64,000 bases of DNA from Streptomyces coeruleorubidus (GCF_028885415.1 NZ_CP118527.1:6510001-6574000); one strand, 5' to 3'. Positions 26,001 to 33,869 are shown, numbered from the stretch's first letter. Notes: a model not told the origin generated them from the sequence alone. Program-made: numbers and translations.

Positions 26001-26571
26001 CGCGCAGGAACTGGCCCGCCCCATGCCCCGCCCGCCGCAGCCCGCCGCACGCCGCGGCACCCGCTTCCACGCCTGGGTCGAGGCCCGCTTCGAAGCGCTG
26101 ACGCTGCCGTTCCTGGAGCCCGGGGAACTGCCCGGCAGCGACGCCGAGATCGCCGACGAACAGGACCTGGAAGCCCTCAAGGACGCCTTCGAACGCACCG
26201 GGTACGCGCACCGCACGCCCCACCGGGTGGAGGCCCCCTTCCAGCTCGAGATCGCCGGCCGCGTCGTACGGGGCCGCATCGACGCCGTCTACAGGGAGAG
26301 CGACGGTCAGGAGACGACGTACGAGATCGTCGACTGGAAGACGAACCGCACCCGCACCGCCGACCCGCTCCAGCTGGCCGTCTACCGCCTCGCCTGGGCA
26401 GAGCAGCAGGGCGTGCCGCTGGAGTCGGTCACGGCCGCGTTCCTGTACGTGCGCAGCGGCGAGGTCGTACGGCCGGACGACCTGCCGGACCGGGCCGCGC
26501 TGGAGCGGCTGCTGCTCGAGGAGCCGTCCGGTGAGGAACCGCACTCCGAGGACGTCAGTGCGGGCCGATAG
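23053..26571 (+). CDS. adnB: AdnB-like helicase-nuclease subunit
   Basis: A 1172-residue partner of AdnA with the same helicase plus nuclease layout. Walker A is AGAGSGKTT (about residue 38) and motif II is VLLDEYQDTS (about 265). TAHKSKGLEWDVVVVPG follows, then an acidic, Trp-containing linker (about 851-904), and a C-terminal RecB-type nuclease with YEIVDWKTNR (about 1090). No Cys cluster is seen, unlike AdnA. GTG 23053 gives the usual MPARITDPEQ-type start; an in-frame GTG at 23008 is possible and neither has a clear ribosome binding site. The stop is 10 nt before the peptidase gene. Confidence 0.9.
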   Translation: MPARITDPEQLKELLGIPFTPEQMACITAPPAPQVIVAGAGSGKTTVMAARVVWLVGTGQVAPEQVLGLTFTNKAAAELAERVRKALVRAGVTDPDAIDPDNPPGEPVISTYHAFAGRLLTGHGLRIGLEPTSRLLADATRFQLAARVLREAPGSYPALTRSFPDLVGDLLALDAELSEHLVRPEALRAYDAELLLTLRGAKLTNADLRKVPEAAAARRELAELVTRYRAAKRERDLLDFGDQIALSARLAKIPEVGRVLRDEFRVVLLDEYQDTSVAQRVLLAGLFGEGTGHPVTAVGDPCQAIYGWRGASVANLDDFPEHFAHADGRPATRQALSENRRSGGRLLDLANGLAEPLRALHAGVEALRPAPGAERDGMVRCALLRTHAEEIDWAADSVAHLIGTGTAPGEIAVLCRTATDFAEIQGALVARDIPVEVVGLSGLLHLPEIADLVAVCEVLQDPGANASLVRLLTGPRWRIGPRDLALLGRRARLLVSHARVEGDEDPDRRLAEAVEGVDPAEVISLADALDTFLETPLDGHGDDDGLPFSPDARVRFARLATELRELRRCLADPLMDVLHRVLAVTGLEVELSASPHALAARRRETLSNFLDVAASFAAGDNEATLLAFLGFLRTAAQYEKGLDNALPGGENTVKVLTAHKSKGLEWDVVVVPGLVTGTFPSSQGREKWTSQGKVLPHRLRGDADTLPDVESWDPRGLKAFHEAMKDHQHTEELRLGYVTFTRPRSLLLGSGHWWGPTQKKRRGPSAFLQALHDHCAAGYGEIEAWAEEPPEDEENPALHQATADQVWPLPLDEAALARRRAAAATVLAHLEDLASHEDGHPAAVHDPDGADDPQWPPPPEDDEPPYDEPDPFDDDPFEGDAVAEDPADRDEWPAGRDEWPADRPTVPHQAAPLELPAARPHPTTPERPQLTPEEARTVASWDRDLDALTGELLRARDSVTEVPLPAALTASQLLRLAADPDGFAQELARPMPRPPQPAARRGTRFHAWVEARFEALTLPFLEPGELPGSDAEIADEQDLEALKDAFERTGYAHRTPHRVEAPFQLEIAGRVVRGRIDAVYRESDGQETTYEIVDWKTNRTRTADPLQLAVYRLAWAEQQGVPLESVTAAFLYVRSGEVVRPDDLPDRAALERLLLEEPSGEEPHSEDVSAGR

Positions 26572-26581
26572 GCTCGTGACC

Positions 26582-27985
26582 ATGAGCCAGACCCCGGACA
26601 GTGTCGTCCGTACGTACATCGAGCAGCATCGCGCCGCCTTCCTCGACGACCTCGCCGAGTGGCTGCGCATCCCGTCGGTGTCGGCCCAGCCGGACCACGC
26701 GCCCGACGTACGACGCAGTGCCGACTGGCTCGCCGCCAAGCTGAAGGAGACCGGTTTCCCGACGGCCGAGGTCTGGCAGACCCCGGGCGCGCCCGCCGTC
26801 TTCGCCGAGTGGCCCTGTGACGACCGGCAGGCCCCCACGGTGCTGGTCTACGGCCACCACGACGTGCAGCCCGCCGCCCGGGAGGACGGCTGGGACACCG
26901 AACCCTTCGAGCCGGTCGTCCGCGAGAACCGCCTCTACGCGCGCGGGGCGGCCGACGACAAGGGCCAGGTGTTCTTCCACACCCTCGGCGTCCGCGCCCA
27001 CCTCGCCGCCACCGGCCGCACCACCCCGGCGGTGCACCTGAAGCTGCTGATCGAGGGCGAGGAGGAGTCCGGCTCGCCGCACTTCCGGGCTCTCGTCGAG
27101 CAGCATGCCGAGCGGCTCGCCGCCGACGCCGTGATCGTCTCCGACACCGGCATGTGGTCCGAGGACACCCCCACGGTGTGCACCGGCATGCGCGGCCTCG
27201 CCGAGTGCGAGATACGGCTGCACGGCCCCGACCAGGACATCCACTCCGGCTCCTTCGGCGGCGCGGTGCCCAACCCGGCGACCGCCGCCGCCCGCCTCGT
27301 CGCCGCCCTGCACGACGAGCACGCGCGCGTGGCGATCCCGGGCTTCTACGACGGCGTGGTCGAACTCACCGACCGCGAGCGGGAACTCTTCGCCGAACTG
27401 CCCTTCGACGAGCGGCAGTGGCTGCGCGCGGCCAGGTCGTACGCCACCCAGGGCGAGGCCGGATACACCACCCTGGAGCGCGTCTGGGCCCGCCCCACCG
27501 CGGAGGTCAACGGCATCGGCGGCGGTTACCAGGGCCCCGGCAGCAAGACCATCGTGCCGTCCTCCGCCATGGTGAAGCTGTCCTTCCGGCTCGTGGCGGG
27601 CCAGGACCCCGACCAGGTGGAGAAGGCGGTCCGGGCCTGGGCCGAGCAGCAGGTGCCCGCCGGGATCCGCTGCGAGATCACCTTCAGCGGGGCCACGCGC
27701 CCGTGCCTGACACCGCTGGACCACCCGGCCCTGAAATCGGTGGTCCGCGCGATGGGCCGGGCCTTCGAGAAGCCGGTCCGCTTCACGCGCGAGGGAGGCT
27801 CCGGACCGGCGGCGGACCTCCAGGACGTCCTCGGCGCACCCGTGCTCTTCCTCGGCATCTCCGTCCCGTCCGACGGCTGGCACGCCCCGAACGAGAAAGT
27901 CGAACTCGACCTGCTCCTCAAGGGCGTCGAGACCACCGCGTACCTGTGGGGCGACCTCGCCGAGCACTGGCGCCATGCGCCCTGA
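26582..27985 (+). CDS. M20-family dipeptidase
   Basis: A 467-residue cytosolic metallopeptidase of the M20/ArgE-DapE family. Metal and catalytic residues are visible: YGHHDVQPA (His, catalytic Asp), GAADDKGQ (bridging Asp), EGEEESGSPH (catalytic and ligand Glu), VSDTGM (Asp) and the C-terminal HAPNEKV (His). Length and motif spacing are typical of dipeptidases acting on Xaa-His or other short peptides. It begins 10 nt after adnB and is probably read from the same transcript, although no functional link is obvious. Confidence 0.9.
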   Translation: MSQTPDSVVRTYIEQHRAAFLDDLAEWLRIPSVSAQPDHAPDVRRSADWLAAKLKETGFPTAEVWQTPGAPAVFAEWPCDDRQAPTVLVYGHHDVQPAAREDGWDTEPFEPVVRENRLYARGAADDKGQVFFHTLGVRAHLAATGRTTPAVHLKLLIEGEEESGSPHFRALVEQHAERLAADAVIVSDTGMWSEDTPTVCTGMRGLAECEIRLHGPDQDIHSGSFGGAVPNPATAAARLVAALHDEHARVAIPGFYDGVVELTDRERELFAELPFDERQWLRAARSYATQGEAGYTTLERVWARPTAEVNGIGGGYQGPGSKTIVPSSAMVKLSFRLVAGQDPDQVEKAVRAWAEQQVPAGIRCEITFSGATRPCLTPLDHPALKSVVRAMGRAFEKPVRFTREGGSGPAADLQDVLGAPVLFLGISVPSDGWHAPNEKVELDLLLKGVETTAYLWGDLAEHWRHAP

Positions 27986-28141
27986 GCGTCCCGTGCCGTC
28001 CGGACCGGCAGCGCGCGCGGGGCACACTGGAAGAGCCGCCCCAGCACCGCGAAACCCCGCCGGACCCGGTCGCCTCCCGCCGTACGTCCCGCTGATCAGC
28101 CCGCCGAACCCGACCGTTCCACCGGGGAGTTGGAAGCACCC

Positions 28142-29086
28142 GTGACCACCTGGACCGACCAGAACGCCGACCGACCCATCTCGCTCACCGCGCCGAGCGG
28201 CATCGACCGGGCCGCGCACCACCGGCTCGACGAGGCCTGGCTCGCGGCGGCGTGGAGCCACCCCTCCACGCGCTGTTTCGTGGTCTCCGGCGGCCAGGTC
28301 CTCATCGACGAGACGGCGGACGGGCGCACCGAACTCGTCATGACGCCCTCCTTCGAGGCCCCCCTCACCGAGGCCCACCGCTACTTCCTCGGCATCGACG
28401 AGGACGGCGTCAGCTACTTCGCCCTCCAGAAGGACTCCCTGCCCGGGCGTATGGACCAGTCCGCGCGTCCGGCGGGCCTGCGTGAGGCGGGCCTGCTCCT
28501 GTCCGCCCGGGACGTGGGCCTGATGGTGCACGCGGTCGGCCTGGAGAACTGGCAGCGCACACACCGTTTCTGCTCGCGCTGCGGCGAGCGCACCGTCATC
28601 GCCGCGGCCGGTCACATCCGCCGCTGCCAGGCCTGCGGCGCGGAGCACTACCCGCGTACGGACCCCGCCGTGATCATGGCCGTGACCGACGAGGACGACC
28701 GCATCCTGCTCGGCCGCCAGGTGCACTGGCCCGAGGGCCGCTTCTCGACGCTCGCCGGTTTCGTCGAGCCGGGCGAGTCCATCGAACAGTCGGTGCGCCG
28801 CGAGGTCCACGAGGAGGTCGGCATCACCGTCGGCCAGGTCGAATACGTCGCCAGCCAGCCCTGGCCCTTCCCGTCCAGCCTCATGCTGGGCTTCCTGGCC
28901 CGCGCCACCTCGACCGAGATAGAGGTCGACGGCGACGAGATCCACGAGGCCCGCTGGTTCTCCCGCGACGAACTGCGCGCCGCCTTCGAGTCGGGCGAGG
29001 TGCTCCCGCCGTACGGCATCTCGATCGCGGCCCGCCTGATCGAGCTCTGGTACGGCAAGCCGCTCCCGACGAGAAGCGCCGTCTGA
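28142..29086 (+). CDS. nudC: NAD(+)/NADH pyrophosphatase NudC
   Basis: A 314-residue Nudix hydrolase. A zinc ribbon (Cys144, Cys147, Cys162, Cys165) precedes the Nudix box (about 206-228; GFVEPGESIEQSVRREVHEE). Just after the box is SQPWPFPSSLM, the SQPWPFPxS signature that separates NudC from other Nudix enzymes. It hydrolyses NAD(H) to NMN(H) and AMP, and members of the family remove NAD caps from RNA. GTG 28142 has GGAG and GGAAG upstream. It lies in the adnAB-nudC-mrx1-uvrD2 order also seen in mycobacteria. Confidence 0.95.
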   Translation: MTTWTDQNADRPISLTAPSGIDRAAHHRLDEAWLAAAWSHPSTRCFVVSGGQVLIDETADGRTELVMTPSFEAPLTEAHRYFLGIDEDGVSYFALQKDSLPGRMDQSARPAGLREAGLLLSARDVGLMVHAVGLENWQRTHRFCSRCGERTVIAAAGHIRRCQACGAEHYPRTDPAVIMAVTDEDDRILLGRQVHWPEGRFSTLAGFVEPGESIEQSVRREVHEEVGITVGQVEYVASQPWPFPSSLMLGFLARATSTEIEVDGDEIHEARWFSRDELRAAFESGEVLPPYGISIAARLIELWYGKPLPTRSAV

Positions 29087-29099
29087 CGGGACCGCCCGC

Positions 29100-29729
29100 G
29101 TGTCCGACCCGTACTGGAACCACAACGTCCACCACCACCCCGAGGTGCTCGACGCTGTCCCGTACGGCTGCGGCAAGGCCCTCGACGCGGGCTGCGGCGA
29201 CGGCCTGCTCACCCGCAAGCTCGCGGCGCGGGCGGCATCCGTCACGGGCGTGGACCGCTCGCCGGAGATGATCAAGCTCGCCCGCGAGCACGCGCGCGTG
29301 CCCGGCAACGTCACGTACCTGGAGGCGGACTTCCTCGCCGGTGGGTCCCTGCCCGAGGGCGCCTACGACTTCGTCAGCGCGGTCGCCGTGGTCCACCACG
29401 CGCCGTTCGAGGAGGCGGTCACGCGCCTCGCCAGACTTACCGCGCCCGGCGGCCGTCTGGTGATCGTCGGCATGGCCGCCAACCGGACGGTCCTGGACTG
29501 GGTCATCAGCGCGTGCGGCGTGCCCGCGAGCCAGTGGCACGCCCGTCGGCACGGTGGCAAGCGGAGTCCGGCCGGGATGCCCATGCAGGACGTGCACATG
29601 TCGTGGGGAGAGATCCGGCAGGCGGTCCACCGACTGCTGCCCGGCTGCGCCTTCCGCCGCACGCTGCTGTGGCGCTACGTCGTGGTGTGGGACAAACCAT
29701 CGGGCACACCACCAGAAGGCGGTCCCTGA
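29100..29729 (+). CDS. Class I SAM-dependent methyltransferase
   Basis: A 209-residue Methyltransf_11/25-type protein. Motif I is LDAGCGDGLL, motif II acid is VTGVDRSPEM, EADFLAGG marks motif III and the post-motif region is AVAVVHHAPFEEA. It resembles small-molecule methyltransferases such as the UbiE/BioC type, but the substrate is unknown. GTG 29100 is 13 nt after nudC, so it is probably co-transcribed. Its stop lies inside a terminator hairpin shared with the convergent mycoredoxin gene. Confidence 0.85.
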   Translation: MSDPYWNHNVHHHPEVLDAVPYGCGKALDAGCGDGLLTRKLAARAASVTGVDRSPEMIKLAREHARVPGNVTYLEADFLAGGSLPEGAYDFVSAVAVVHHAPFEEAVTRLARLTAPGGRLVIVGMAANRTVLDWVISACGVPASQWHARRHGGKRSPAGMPMQDVHMSWGEIRQAVHRLLPGCAFRRTLLWRYVVVWDKPSGTPPEGGP

Positions 29730-29750
29730 GCCGTCTCAGGAACCGCCTTC
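29715..29750. terminator. Bidirectional terminator between methyltransferase and mycoredoxin genes
   Basis: A 16-position stem with one mismatch (29715-29730 with 29735-29750) and CCGT loop. It contains the methyltransferase stop codon. Confidence 0.8.
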
Positions 29751-29805
29751 CCGGGCCAAACTGCGGCGACCAGGCGCCGATCTTGCTTCAGCCGATCTTC
29801 CGCCC

Positions 29806-30045
29806 TCAGCTGATCTTCTGCTTCACCTGTGCCAGCGACGGGTTGGTGAGGGTGGAGCCGTCCGGGAACAGAACGGTGGGCACCGTCTGGTTTCCGCCAT
29901 TCGCCTTCTCCACGAACGCGGCGGACTCCGGGTCCTGCTCGATGTTGATCTCGGTGTACGCGATGCCCTCGCGGTCCATCTGACTCTTCAGCCGACGGCA
30001 GTAGCCGCACCACGTGGTGCTGTACATCGTCACAGTGCCCGGCAT
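29806..30045 (-). CDS. mrx1: Mycoredoxin (Mrx1-type glutaredoxin)
   Basis: A 79-residue thioredoxin-fold protein with the active site WCGYC at residues 12-16 and a cis-Pro segment TVPTVLFPDG. Mrx1 reduces mycothiol mixed disulfides with the mycothiol/mycothione reductase system, and actinomycetes use it in place of glutathione-dependent glutaredoxin. The order mrx1-uvrD2 matches Rv3198A-Rv3198c. A perfect sigma-R promoter lies upstream, consistent with induction by disulfide stress. Confidence 0.95.
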   Translation of the reverse strand: MPGTVTMYSTTWCGYCRRLKSQMDREGIAYTEINIEQDPESAAFVEKANGGNQTVPTVLFPDGSTLTNPSLAQVKQKIS

Positions 30046-30094
30046 GTCTCTCGTGCTCCTTCGGTGGCTCGGGGACGGGTGGTCGCAGTGGTGG

Positions 30095-30121
30095 AACGTA
30101 CGTGAAAGGGCAACCATTCCC
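30095..30121 (-). promoter_or_regulatory. Sigma-R promoter of the mycoredoxin gene
   Basis: On the minus strand GGGAAT (30121-30116), exactly 18 nt, then GTT (30097-30095), about 50 nt before the mrx1 ATG. This matches the sigma-R consensus. Confidence 0.85.
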
Positions 30122-30181
30122 GGGGTCCGTGCCCCGCCGGACGTGACGCCTGCCGCATTAGTACGACTATCAATGCCTGCC

Positions 30182-30190
30182 TGTGGACAA
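30182..30190 (-). promoter_or_regulatory. DnaA-box match upstream of uvrD2
   Basis: TGTGGACAA is the complement of TTGTCCACA, the preferred Streptomyces DnaA box. It sits 40 nt before the uvrD2 start. A single box may be chance. Confidence 0.35.
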
Positions 30191-30229
30191 CCGGCACAGC
30201 CGTCTCGCGGGACCTGGCAGCATGGCTGT

Positions 30230-32425
30230 GTGACAGCAGCAACGCACTCCACCCTGTTCCCGCAGGTACCGGACTCGGCCGACGCGGTGCTCGACGGGCT
30301 CGACCCCGAGCAGCGCGAGGTGGCGACCGCCCTGCGCGGCCCGGTGTGCGTCCTGGCGGGCGCCGGAACGGGCAAGACCCGGGCGATCACCCACCGCATC
30401 GCCTACGGAGTGCGCGCCGGCATCCTGCACCCCTCCAGCGTGCTCGCCGTCACGTTCACCAACCGCGCCGCCGGGGAAATGCGCGGCCGGCTGCGCCAGC
30501 TCGGCGCCGGCGGTGTCCAGGCGCGTACGTTCCACTCGGCGGCGCTGCGCCAGCTCCAGTACTTCTGGCCGAAAGCGATCGGCGGCTCCATGCCCCGGCT
30601 CGTCGACCGCAAGGCCCAGCTCGTCGCCGACGCGGCCGCCGCCTGCCGCATCCGGCTCGACCGGGGCGAGCTGCGGGACGTCACCGCCGAGATCGAGTGG
30701 TCCAAGGTCACCCAGACCGTCCCCGCCGACTACGCGCCCGCCGCCGCCAAGGCCGGCCGCGAGACCCCCCGCGACCCTGCCGAGATCGCCCAGCTCTACG
30801 CCGCCTACGAGGACGTCAAGCGCGAGCGCGCCGTCATCGACTTCGAGGACGTGCTGCTGCTGACCGTGGCCGTCCTCCAGGACCGGCACGACATCGCCGA
30901 GCAGGTCCGGGCCCAGTACCAGCACTTCGTGGTCGACGAGTACCAGGACGTCAGCCCCCTCCAGCAGCGCCTGCTGGAACTGTGGCTGGGCGACCGGGAC
31001 AACCTGTGCGTGGTCGGCGACGCCAGCCAGACCATCTACTCCTTCACCGGCGCGACACCGGACCACCTGCTGGATTTCCGCACCCGCCACCCCGACGCCA
31101 CCGTCGTCAAGCTGGTCCGCGACTACCGCTCCACCCCCCAGGTCGTCCACCTCGCCAACGGCCTGCTCGCCCAGGCGAAGGGCCGTGCCGCCGACCACCG
31201 CCTGGAGCTCGTCTCCCAGCGCGCCCCGGGGCCCGAGCCGGTCTACACCGAATACACGGACGAGCCCGCCGAGGCGGAGGGCGCGGCCCGCCGCATCCGC
31301 GAGCTCATGGACTCGGGAGTCCCGGCCGCCGAGATCGCCGTCCTGTTCCGGACCAACGCGCAGTCCGAGACCTATGAACAGGCCCTCGCCGACGCCGGCG
31401 TGCCCTACCAGCTGCGCGGCGCCGAGCGGTTCTTCGACCGCCCGGAGGTGCGCAAGGCGGGCGTCGCCCTGCGCGGCGCGGCCCGCTTCGGCGGCAACGA
31501 CTCCCTTCTGGACGACGCCGTCGACCTGCCCTCCCAGGTCCGCGCCGTGCTGTCGGGAGACGGCTGGACGCCGCAGCCACCGGCCGGCTCCGGCGCCGTG
31601 AGAGAACGCTGGGAGTCCCTGGCCGCCCTGGTGAACCTCGCCCAGGACTTCGCCGCCGCCAAACCCGGCGCCACCCTGGCGGACCTCGTCGCCGAACTCG
31701 ACGAACGGGCGAACGCCCAGCACGCCCCCACCGTGCAGGGCGTCACCCTCGCCTCCCTGCACTCGGCCAAGGGCCTGGAGTGGGACGTCGTCTTCCTGGT
31801 CGGCGTCGCCGAGGGCATGATGCCGATCACCTACGCCAAGACCGACCAACAGATCGAGGAGGAGCGCCGCCTCCTCTACGTCGGCGTCACCCGCGCGCGG
31901 GAACGACTCCACGTCTCCTGGGCCCTCTCCCGTTCCCCCGGCGGCCGCCCCAACCGGCGCCCCAGCCGCTTCCTCGACGGGCTGCGCCCGGGTTCGACGG
32001 CCACCACGGGCCGTACCGCCGCCAGCAGTGCGGGCGGCATCGAGCGCGGAACCCCCGGAACCAGGGGCTCCGCCCCGAGACGAGTCCAGCGAACGCCCGC
32101 CCGCTGCCGAGTCTGCGGCCGCACGCTGACCGACGCGGGCGAGATGAAGCTGATGCGCTGCGACGACTGCCCCTCCGACATGAACGAGGGCCTCTACGAG
32201 CGGCTGCGCGAGTGGCGTGCCGACCAGGCGCGACGCAGCGGCCAGCCCGCCTTCTGCGTCTTCACGGACAGGACCCTGATGGCTATCGCCGAGACCGCGC
32301 CCGACGACGAGCACGAGCTGGCGCGCATCCCGGGCGTGGGGATGCGCAAGCTCAACCGCTACGGAGCCGACGTACTGGCCATCTGCGCAGGCCAGTTCGC
32401 CGAACGGGACACAGATCAGGACTGA
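30230..32425 (+). CDS. uvrD2: UvrD2-type superfamily 1 helicase
   Basis: A 731-residue 3'-5' DNA helicase. Walker A is AGAGTGKTR (about residue 44) and motif II is VVDEYQDVS (about 234). SLHSAKGLEWDVVFLVG and the VGVTRAR motif VI close the motor. A tetracysteine zinc module follows (CRVCGRTL...MRCDDC, about 626-647), then a C-terminal HRDC domain containing FTDRTLMAIAE and IPGVGMRKLNRYG. This motor-Cys4-HRDC arrangement is the UvrD2 signature described in mycobacteria. GTG 30230 places MTAATHSTLFPQ at the N-terminus. It lies directly upstream of the wblC promoter. Confidence 0.95.
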   Translation: MTAATHSTLFPQVPDSADAVLDGLDPEQREVATALRGPVCVLAGAGTGKTRAITHRIAYGVRAGILHPSSVLAVTFTNRAAGEMRGRLRQLGAGGVQARTFHSAALRQLQYFWPKAIGGSMPRLVDRKAQLVADAAAACRIRLDRGELRDVTAEIEWSKVTQTVPADYAPAAAKAGRETPRDPAEIAQLYAAYEDVKRERAVIDFEDVLLLTVAVLQDRHDIAEQVRAQYQHFVVDEYQDVSPLQQRLLELWLGDRDNLCVVGDASQTIYSFTGATPDHLLDFRTRHPDATVVKLVRDYRSTPQVVHLANGLLAQAKGRAADHRLELVSQRAPGPEPVYTEYTDEPAEAEGAARRIRELMDSGVPAAEIAVLFRTNAQSETYEQALADAGVPYQLRGAERFFDRPEVRKAGVALRGAARFGGNDSLLDDAVDLPSQVRAVLSGDGWTPQPPAGSGAVRERWESLAALVNLAQDFAAAKPGATLADLVAELDERANAQHAPTVQGVTLASLHSAKGLEWDVVFLVGVAEGMMPITYAKTDQQIEEERRLLYVGVTRARERLHVSWALSRSPGGRPNRRPSRFLDGLRPGSTATTGRTAASSAGGIERGTPGTRGSAPRRVQRTPARCRVCGRTLTDAGEMKLMRCDDCPSDMNEGLYERLREWRADQARRSGQPAFCVFTDRTLMAIAETAPDDEHELARIPGVGMRKLNRYGADVLAICAGQFAERDTDQD

Positions 32426-32437
32426 CACGAACTCGTC

Positions 32438-32478
32438 GAAAAAATAGTTTGCGCATGCCCCAGCAATCCCCATAGGTT
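32438..32478 (+). promoter_or_regulatory. WblC/WhiB7-type autoregulatory promoter
   Basis: GAAAAAATAG (32438-32447) abuts a -35 TTGCGC (32449-32454), followed by an 18-nt spacer and -10 TAGGTT (32473-32478). An AT-rich block just upstream of the -35 is the hallmark of WhiB7-dependent promoters, contacted by the AT-hook. It starts 13 nt after uvrD2. Confidence 0.8.
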
Positions 32479-32496
32479 CTTAGGCACGAGAGCAGC

Positions 32497-32561
32497 GGCC
32501 TTCTCGGAGGCCCTGATTCCGTGTTGTACTTGCATATCCGTCGGACTGGTTCACCCAGTCC
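32497..32561 (+). ncRNA. Structured 5' part of the wblC leader RNA
   Basis: Two hairpins precede the leader ORF: GGCCT/AGGCC at 32497-32512 and a perfect 7-bp GGACTGG/CCAGTCC stem with TTCAC loop at 32543-32561. The second ends 15 nt before the leader ORF ribosome binding site. Function is inferred from position. Confidence 0.5.
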
Positions 32562-32589
32562 CCCGAGACGCCGAGAGGAGGCGAGTCCA

Positions 32590-32916
32590 GTGATCAGCAT
32601 CAACACCAGCTCCACCAGCATCGTGAAAATGACCGATCGCTCGGCCGTCTCCGCGTGCATGCTCGGCGTTTCGAACCTGGGCACCGGTCTGTCCGGCATT
32701 CGTGCCGCGCGTCCGGCGTCCTCCTCCGTTGCCCCCGCGGGCCTTCCCGTCCGTGAGCGCAATGAGCGACCGACCAAGGCACTGGAAGCGGCAGTAGTGG
32801 CACAGGCGCAGGCCTATGCCTTTACGGCGACCGGTGCCGGATTCCGGAAGCAGACGACGCACCACCACCTGATGTGGGCCTTCCGTGGGCCAGAACCCTG
32901 GAGTGATCCAGCCTGA
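32590..32916 (+). CDS. wblC leader ORF (uORF), 108 codons
   Basis: GTG 32590 follows AGGAGG by 8 nt and encodes a 108-residue peptide starting MISINTSSTS and ending in the aromatic/His-rich HHHLMWAFRGPEPWSDPA. The stop codon lies in a hairpin just before an intrinsic terminator that separates it from wblC. Such uORFs control whiB7/wblC: slowed translation alters leader folding and allows read-through. A separate protein function is possible but there is no recognisable domain. Confidence 0.7.
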   Translation: MISINTSSTSIVKMTDRSAVSACMLGVSNLGTGLSGIRAARPASSSVAPAGLPVRERNERPTKALEAAVVAQAQAYAFTATGAGFRKQTTHHHLMWAFRGPEPWSDPA

Positions 32917-32974
32917 TCGCCGATCAGGCCGGCGCCTTCAGGGCCGCGGAACCCCATCCGGGATCCGCGGCCCT
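32911..32974 (+). terminator. wblC transcription attenuator
   Basis: A GCCTGATC/GATCAGGC hairpin (32911-32929, three-base GCC loop) covers the uORF stop. It is followed by an intrinsic terminator: AGGGCCGCGGA (32940-32950) pairs with TCCGCGGCCCT (32964-32974), then a T-rich TTTCGTTTGT. Earlier in the uORF, TCCGTGG (32882-32888) can pair with CCGCGGA (32944-32950), which would block the terminator. Terminator formation is read directly; the alternative pairing is inference. Confidence 0.75.
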
Positions 32975-33090
32975 TTCGTTTGTCCCCGACCAGGGACGAC
33001 GGACCGAAGGAGCCTCGGGACAAGAAAAGAACCCGGTACCAGCCGCCCCTCGGCCAACAGGCCGGAACGACCAGACGAGGAAGACGAACC

Positions 33091-33459
33091 GTGCAACTCG
33101 AAGCGCACGCCCCGTCCGTACCGCCTTCCGAAACGATCCCCAAGCCCGGCTCCACGGAGGACTCCGCCTTGACCCCGCTCACCGCGCTCACCGCGCTCGA
33201 CGACGCCATCGAGAACCTCGGCGTACCCGTCCCGTGCCGTTCCTACGACCCGGAGGTCTTCTTCGCCGAGTCGCCGGCGGACGTCGAGTACGCCAAGTCC
33301 CTGTGCCGCACCTGCCCGCTGGTCGAGGCCTGCCTCGCCGGCGCCAAGGAGCGGCGTGAGCCCTGGGGCGTCTGGGGTGGCGAGCTGTTCGTGCAGGGTG
33401 TCGTCGTCGCCCGGAAGCGGCCGCGTGGCCGCCCGCGCAAGAACCCGGTCACAGCATGA
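33091..33459 (+). CDS. wblC: WblC (WhiB7) antibiotic-response regulator
   Basis: A 122-residue WhiB-family Fe-S transcription factor. Cys49, Cys72, Cys75 and Cys81 form the C-x22-C-x2-C-x5-C cluster ligands. The sigma-interaction turn is WGVWGGE, and the C-terminal RPRGRPRKN is the AT-hook that defines WhiB7/WblC. It activates intrinsic resistance to ribosome-targeting drugs and, in S. coelicolor, raises sigR expression. GTG 33091 follows GAGGAAG. The promoter, uORF and attenuator lie upstream; the stop overlaps the next gene as ATGA. Confidence 0.95.
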   Translation: MQLEAHAPSVPPSETIPKPGSTEDSALTPLTALTALDDAIENLGVPVPCRSYDPEVFFAESPADVEYAKSLCRTCPLVEACLAGAKERREPWGVWGGELFVQGVVVARKRPRGRPRKNPVTA

Positions 33460-33779
33460 ACACCGCAGGAACGATCGACCGCCCCCTCACGCACGACCCC
33501 CAGAAGCAGGCCCCGATGAAGCCGTCCACTTACGAGCCCGCAGGCTCCGCGACCCAAGACTTCACCCCCAGTGGCGCGAAGGACTCGCGTCAGAACAGGA
33601 CCCGAGAGATGCAACTCATCCCAGAAGCCATGGCTCGTGCGCATATGCGCGAGCGACTGCAAGAGGCGGAGCGGGAACGCCCGGCCGTGCGCCTGGCGAC
33701 CGCCCGCCGGATGCAGCGCAGGGCGGAGCGCGCCTCACGGCGTGCCCGCCGGGCGCTCGCCATGGCGGTCATGCAGTAA
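33456..33779 (+). CDS. Small basic protein coupled to wblC, unknown function
   Basis: A 107-residue protein whose ATG overlaps the wblC stop. The N-terminal half is polar and probably disordered. The C-terminal half is a strongly basic helix (MQRRAERASRRARRALAM) that could bind nucleic acid or the ribosome. No family was recognised. The 4-nt overlap suggests fixed stoichiometry with WblC. Confidence 0.7.
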   Translation: MNTAGTIDRPLTHDPQKQAPMKPSTYEPAGSATQDFTPSGAKDSRQNRTREMQLIPEAMARAHMRERLQEAERERPAVRLATARRMQRRAERASRRARRALAMAVMQ

Positions 33780-33799
33780 CCGACCTCACCTGAAGCGGT

Positions 33800-33821
33800 G
33801 GCCTCCCGAGCCCGGGAGGCC
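33800..33821 (+). terminator. Hairpin after the wblC operon (first)
   Basis: GGCCTCCCG/CGGGAGGCC inverted repeat with a short AGCC centre, 20 nt after the stop of the 107-residue gene. Confidence 0.55.
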
Positions 33822-33828
33822 GACCTCT

Positions 33829-33869
33829 CCCCGGGGGCCGGTCCGTGCCGAACGGACCGGCCCCCGGGG
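33829..33869 (+). terminator. Very stable hairpin after the wblC operon (second)
   Basis: Perfect 18-bp stem (33829-33846 with 33852-33869) and GCCGA loop, immediately after the first hairpin. Together they probably end the wblC transcript. Confidence 0.75.

Noticed and set aside
23211..26534. 1107-codon plus-strand frame inside adnB
   Set aside because: Overlaps adnB in another frame and reads as Arg/Pro-rich nonsense without motifs.
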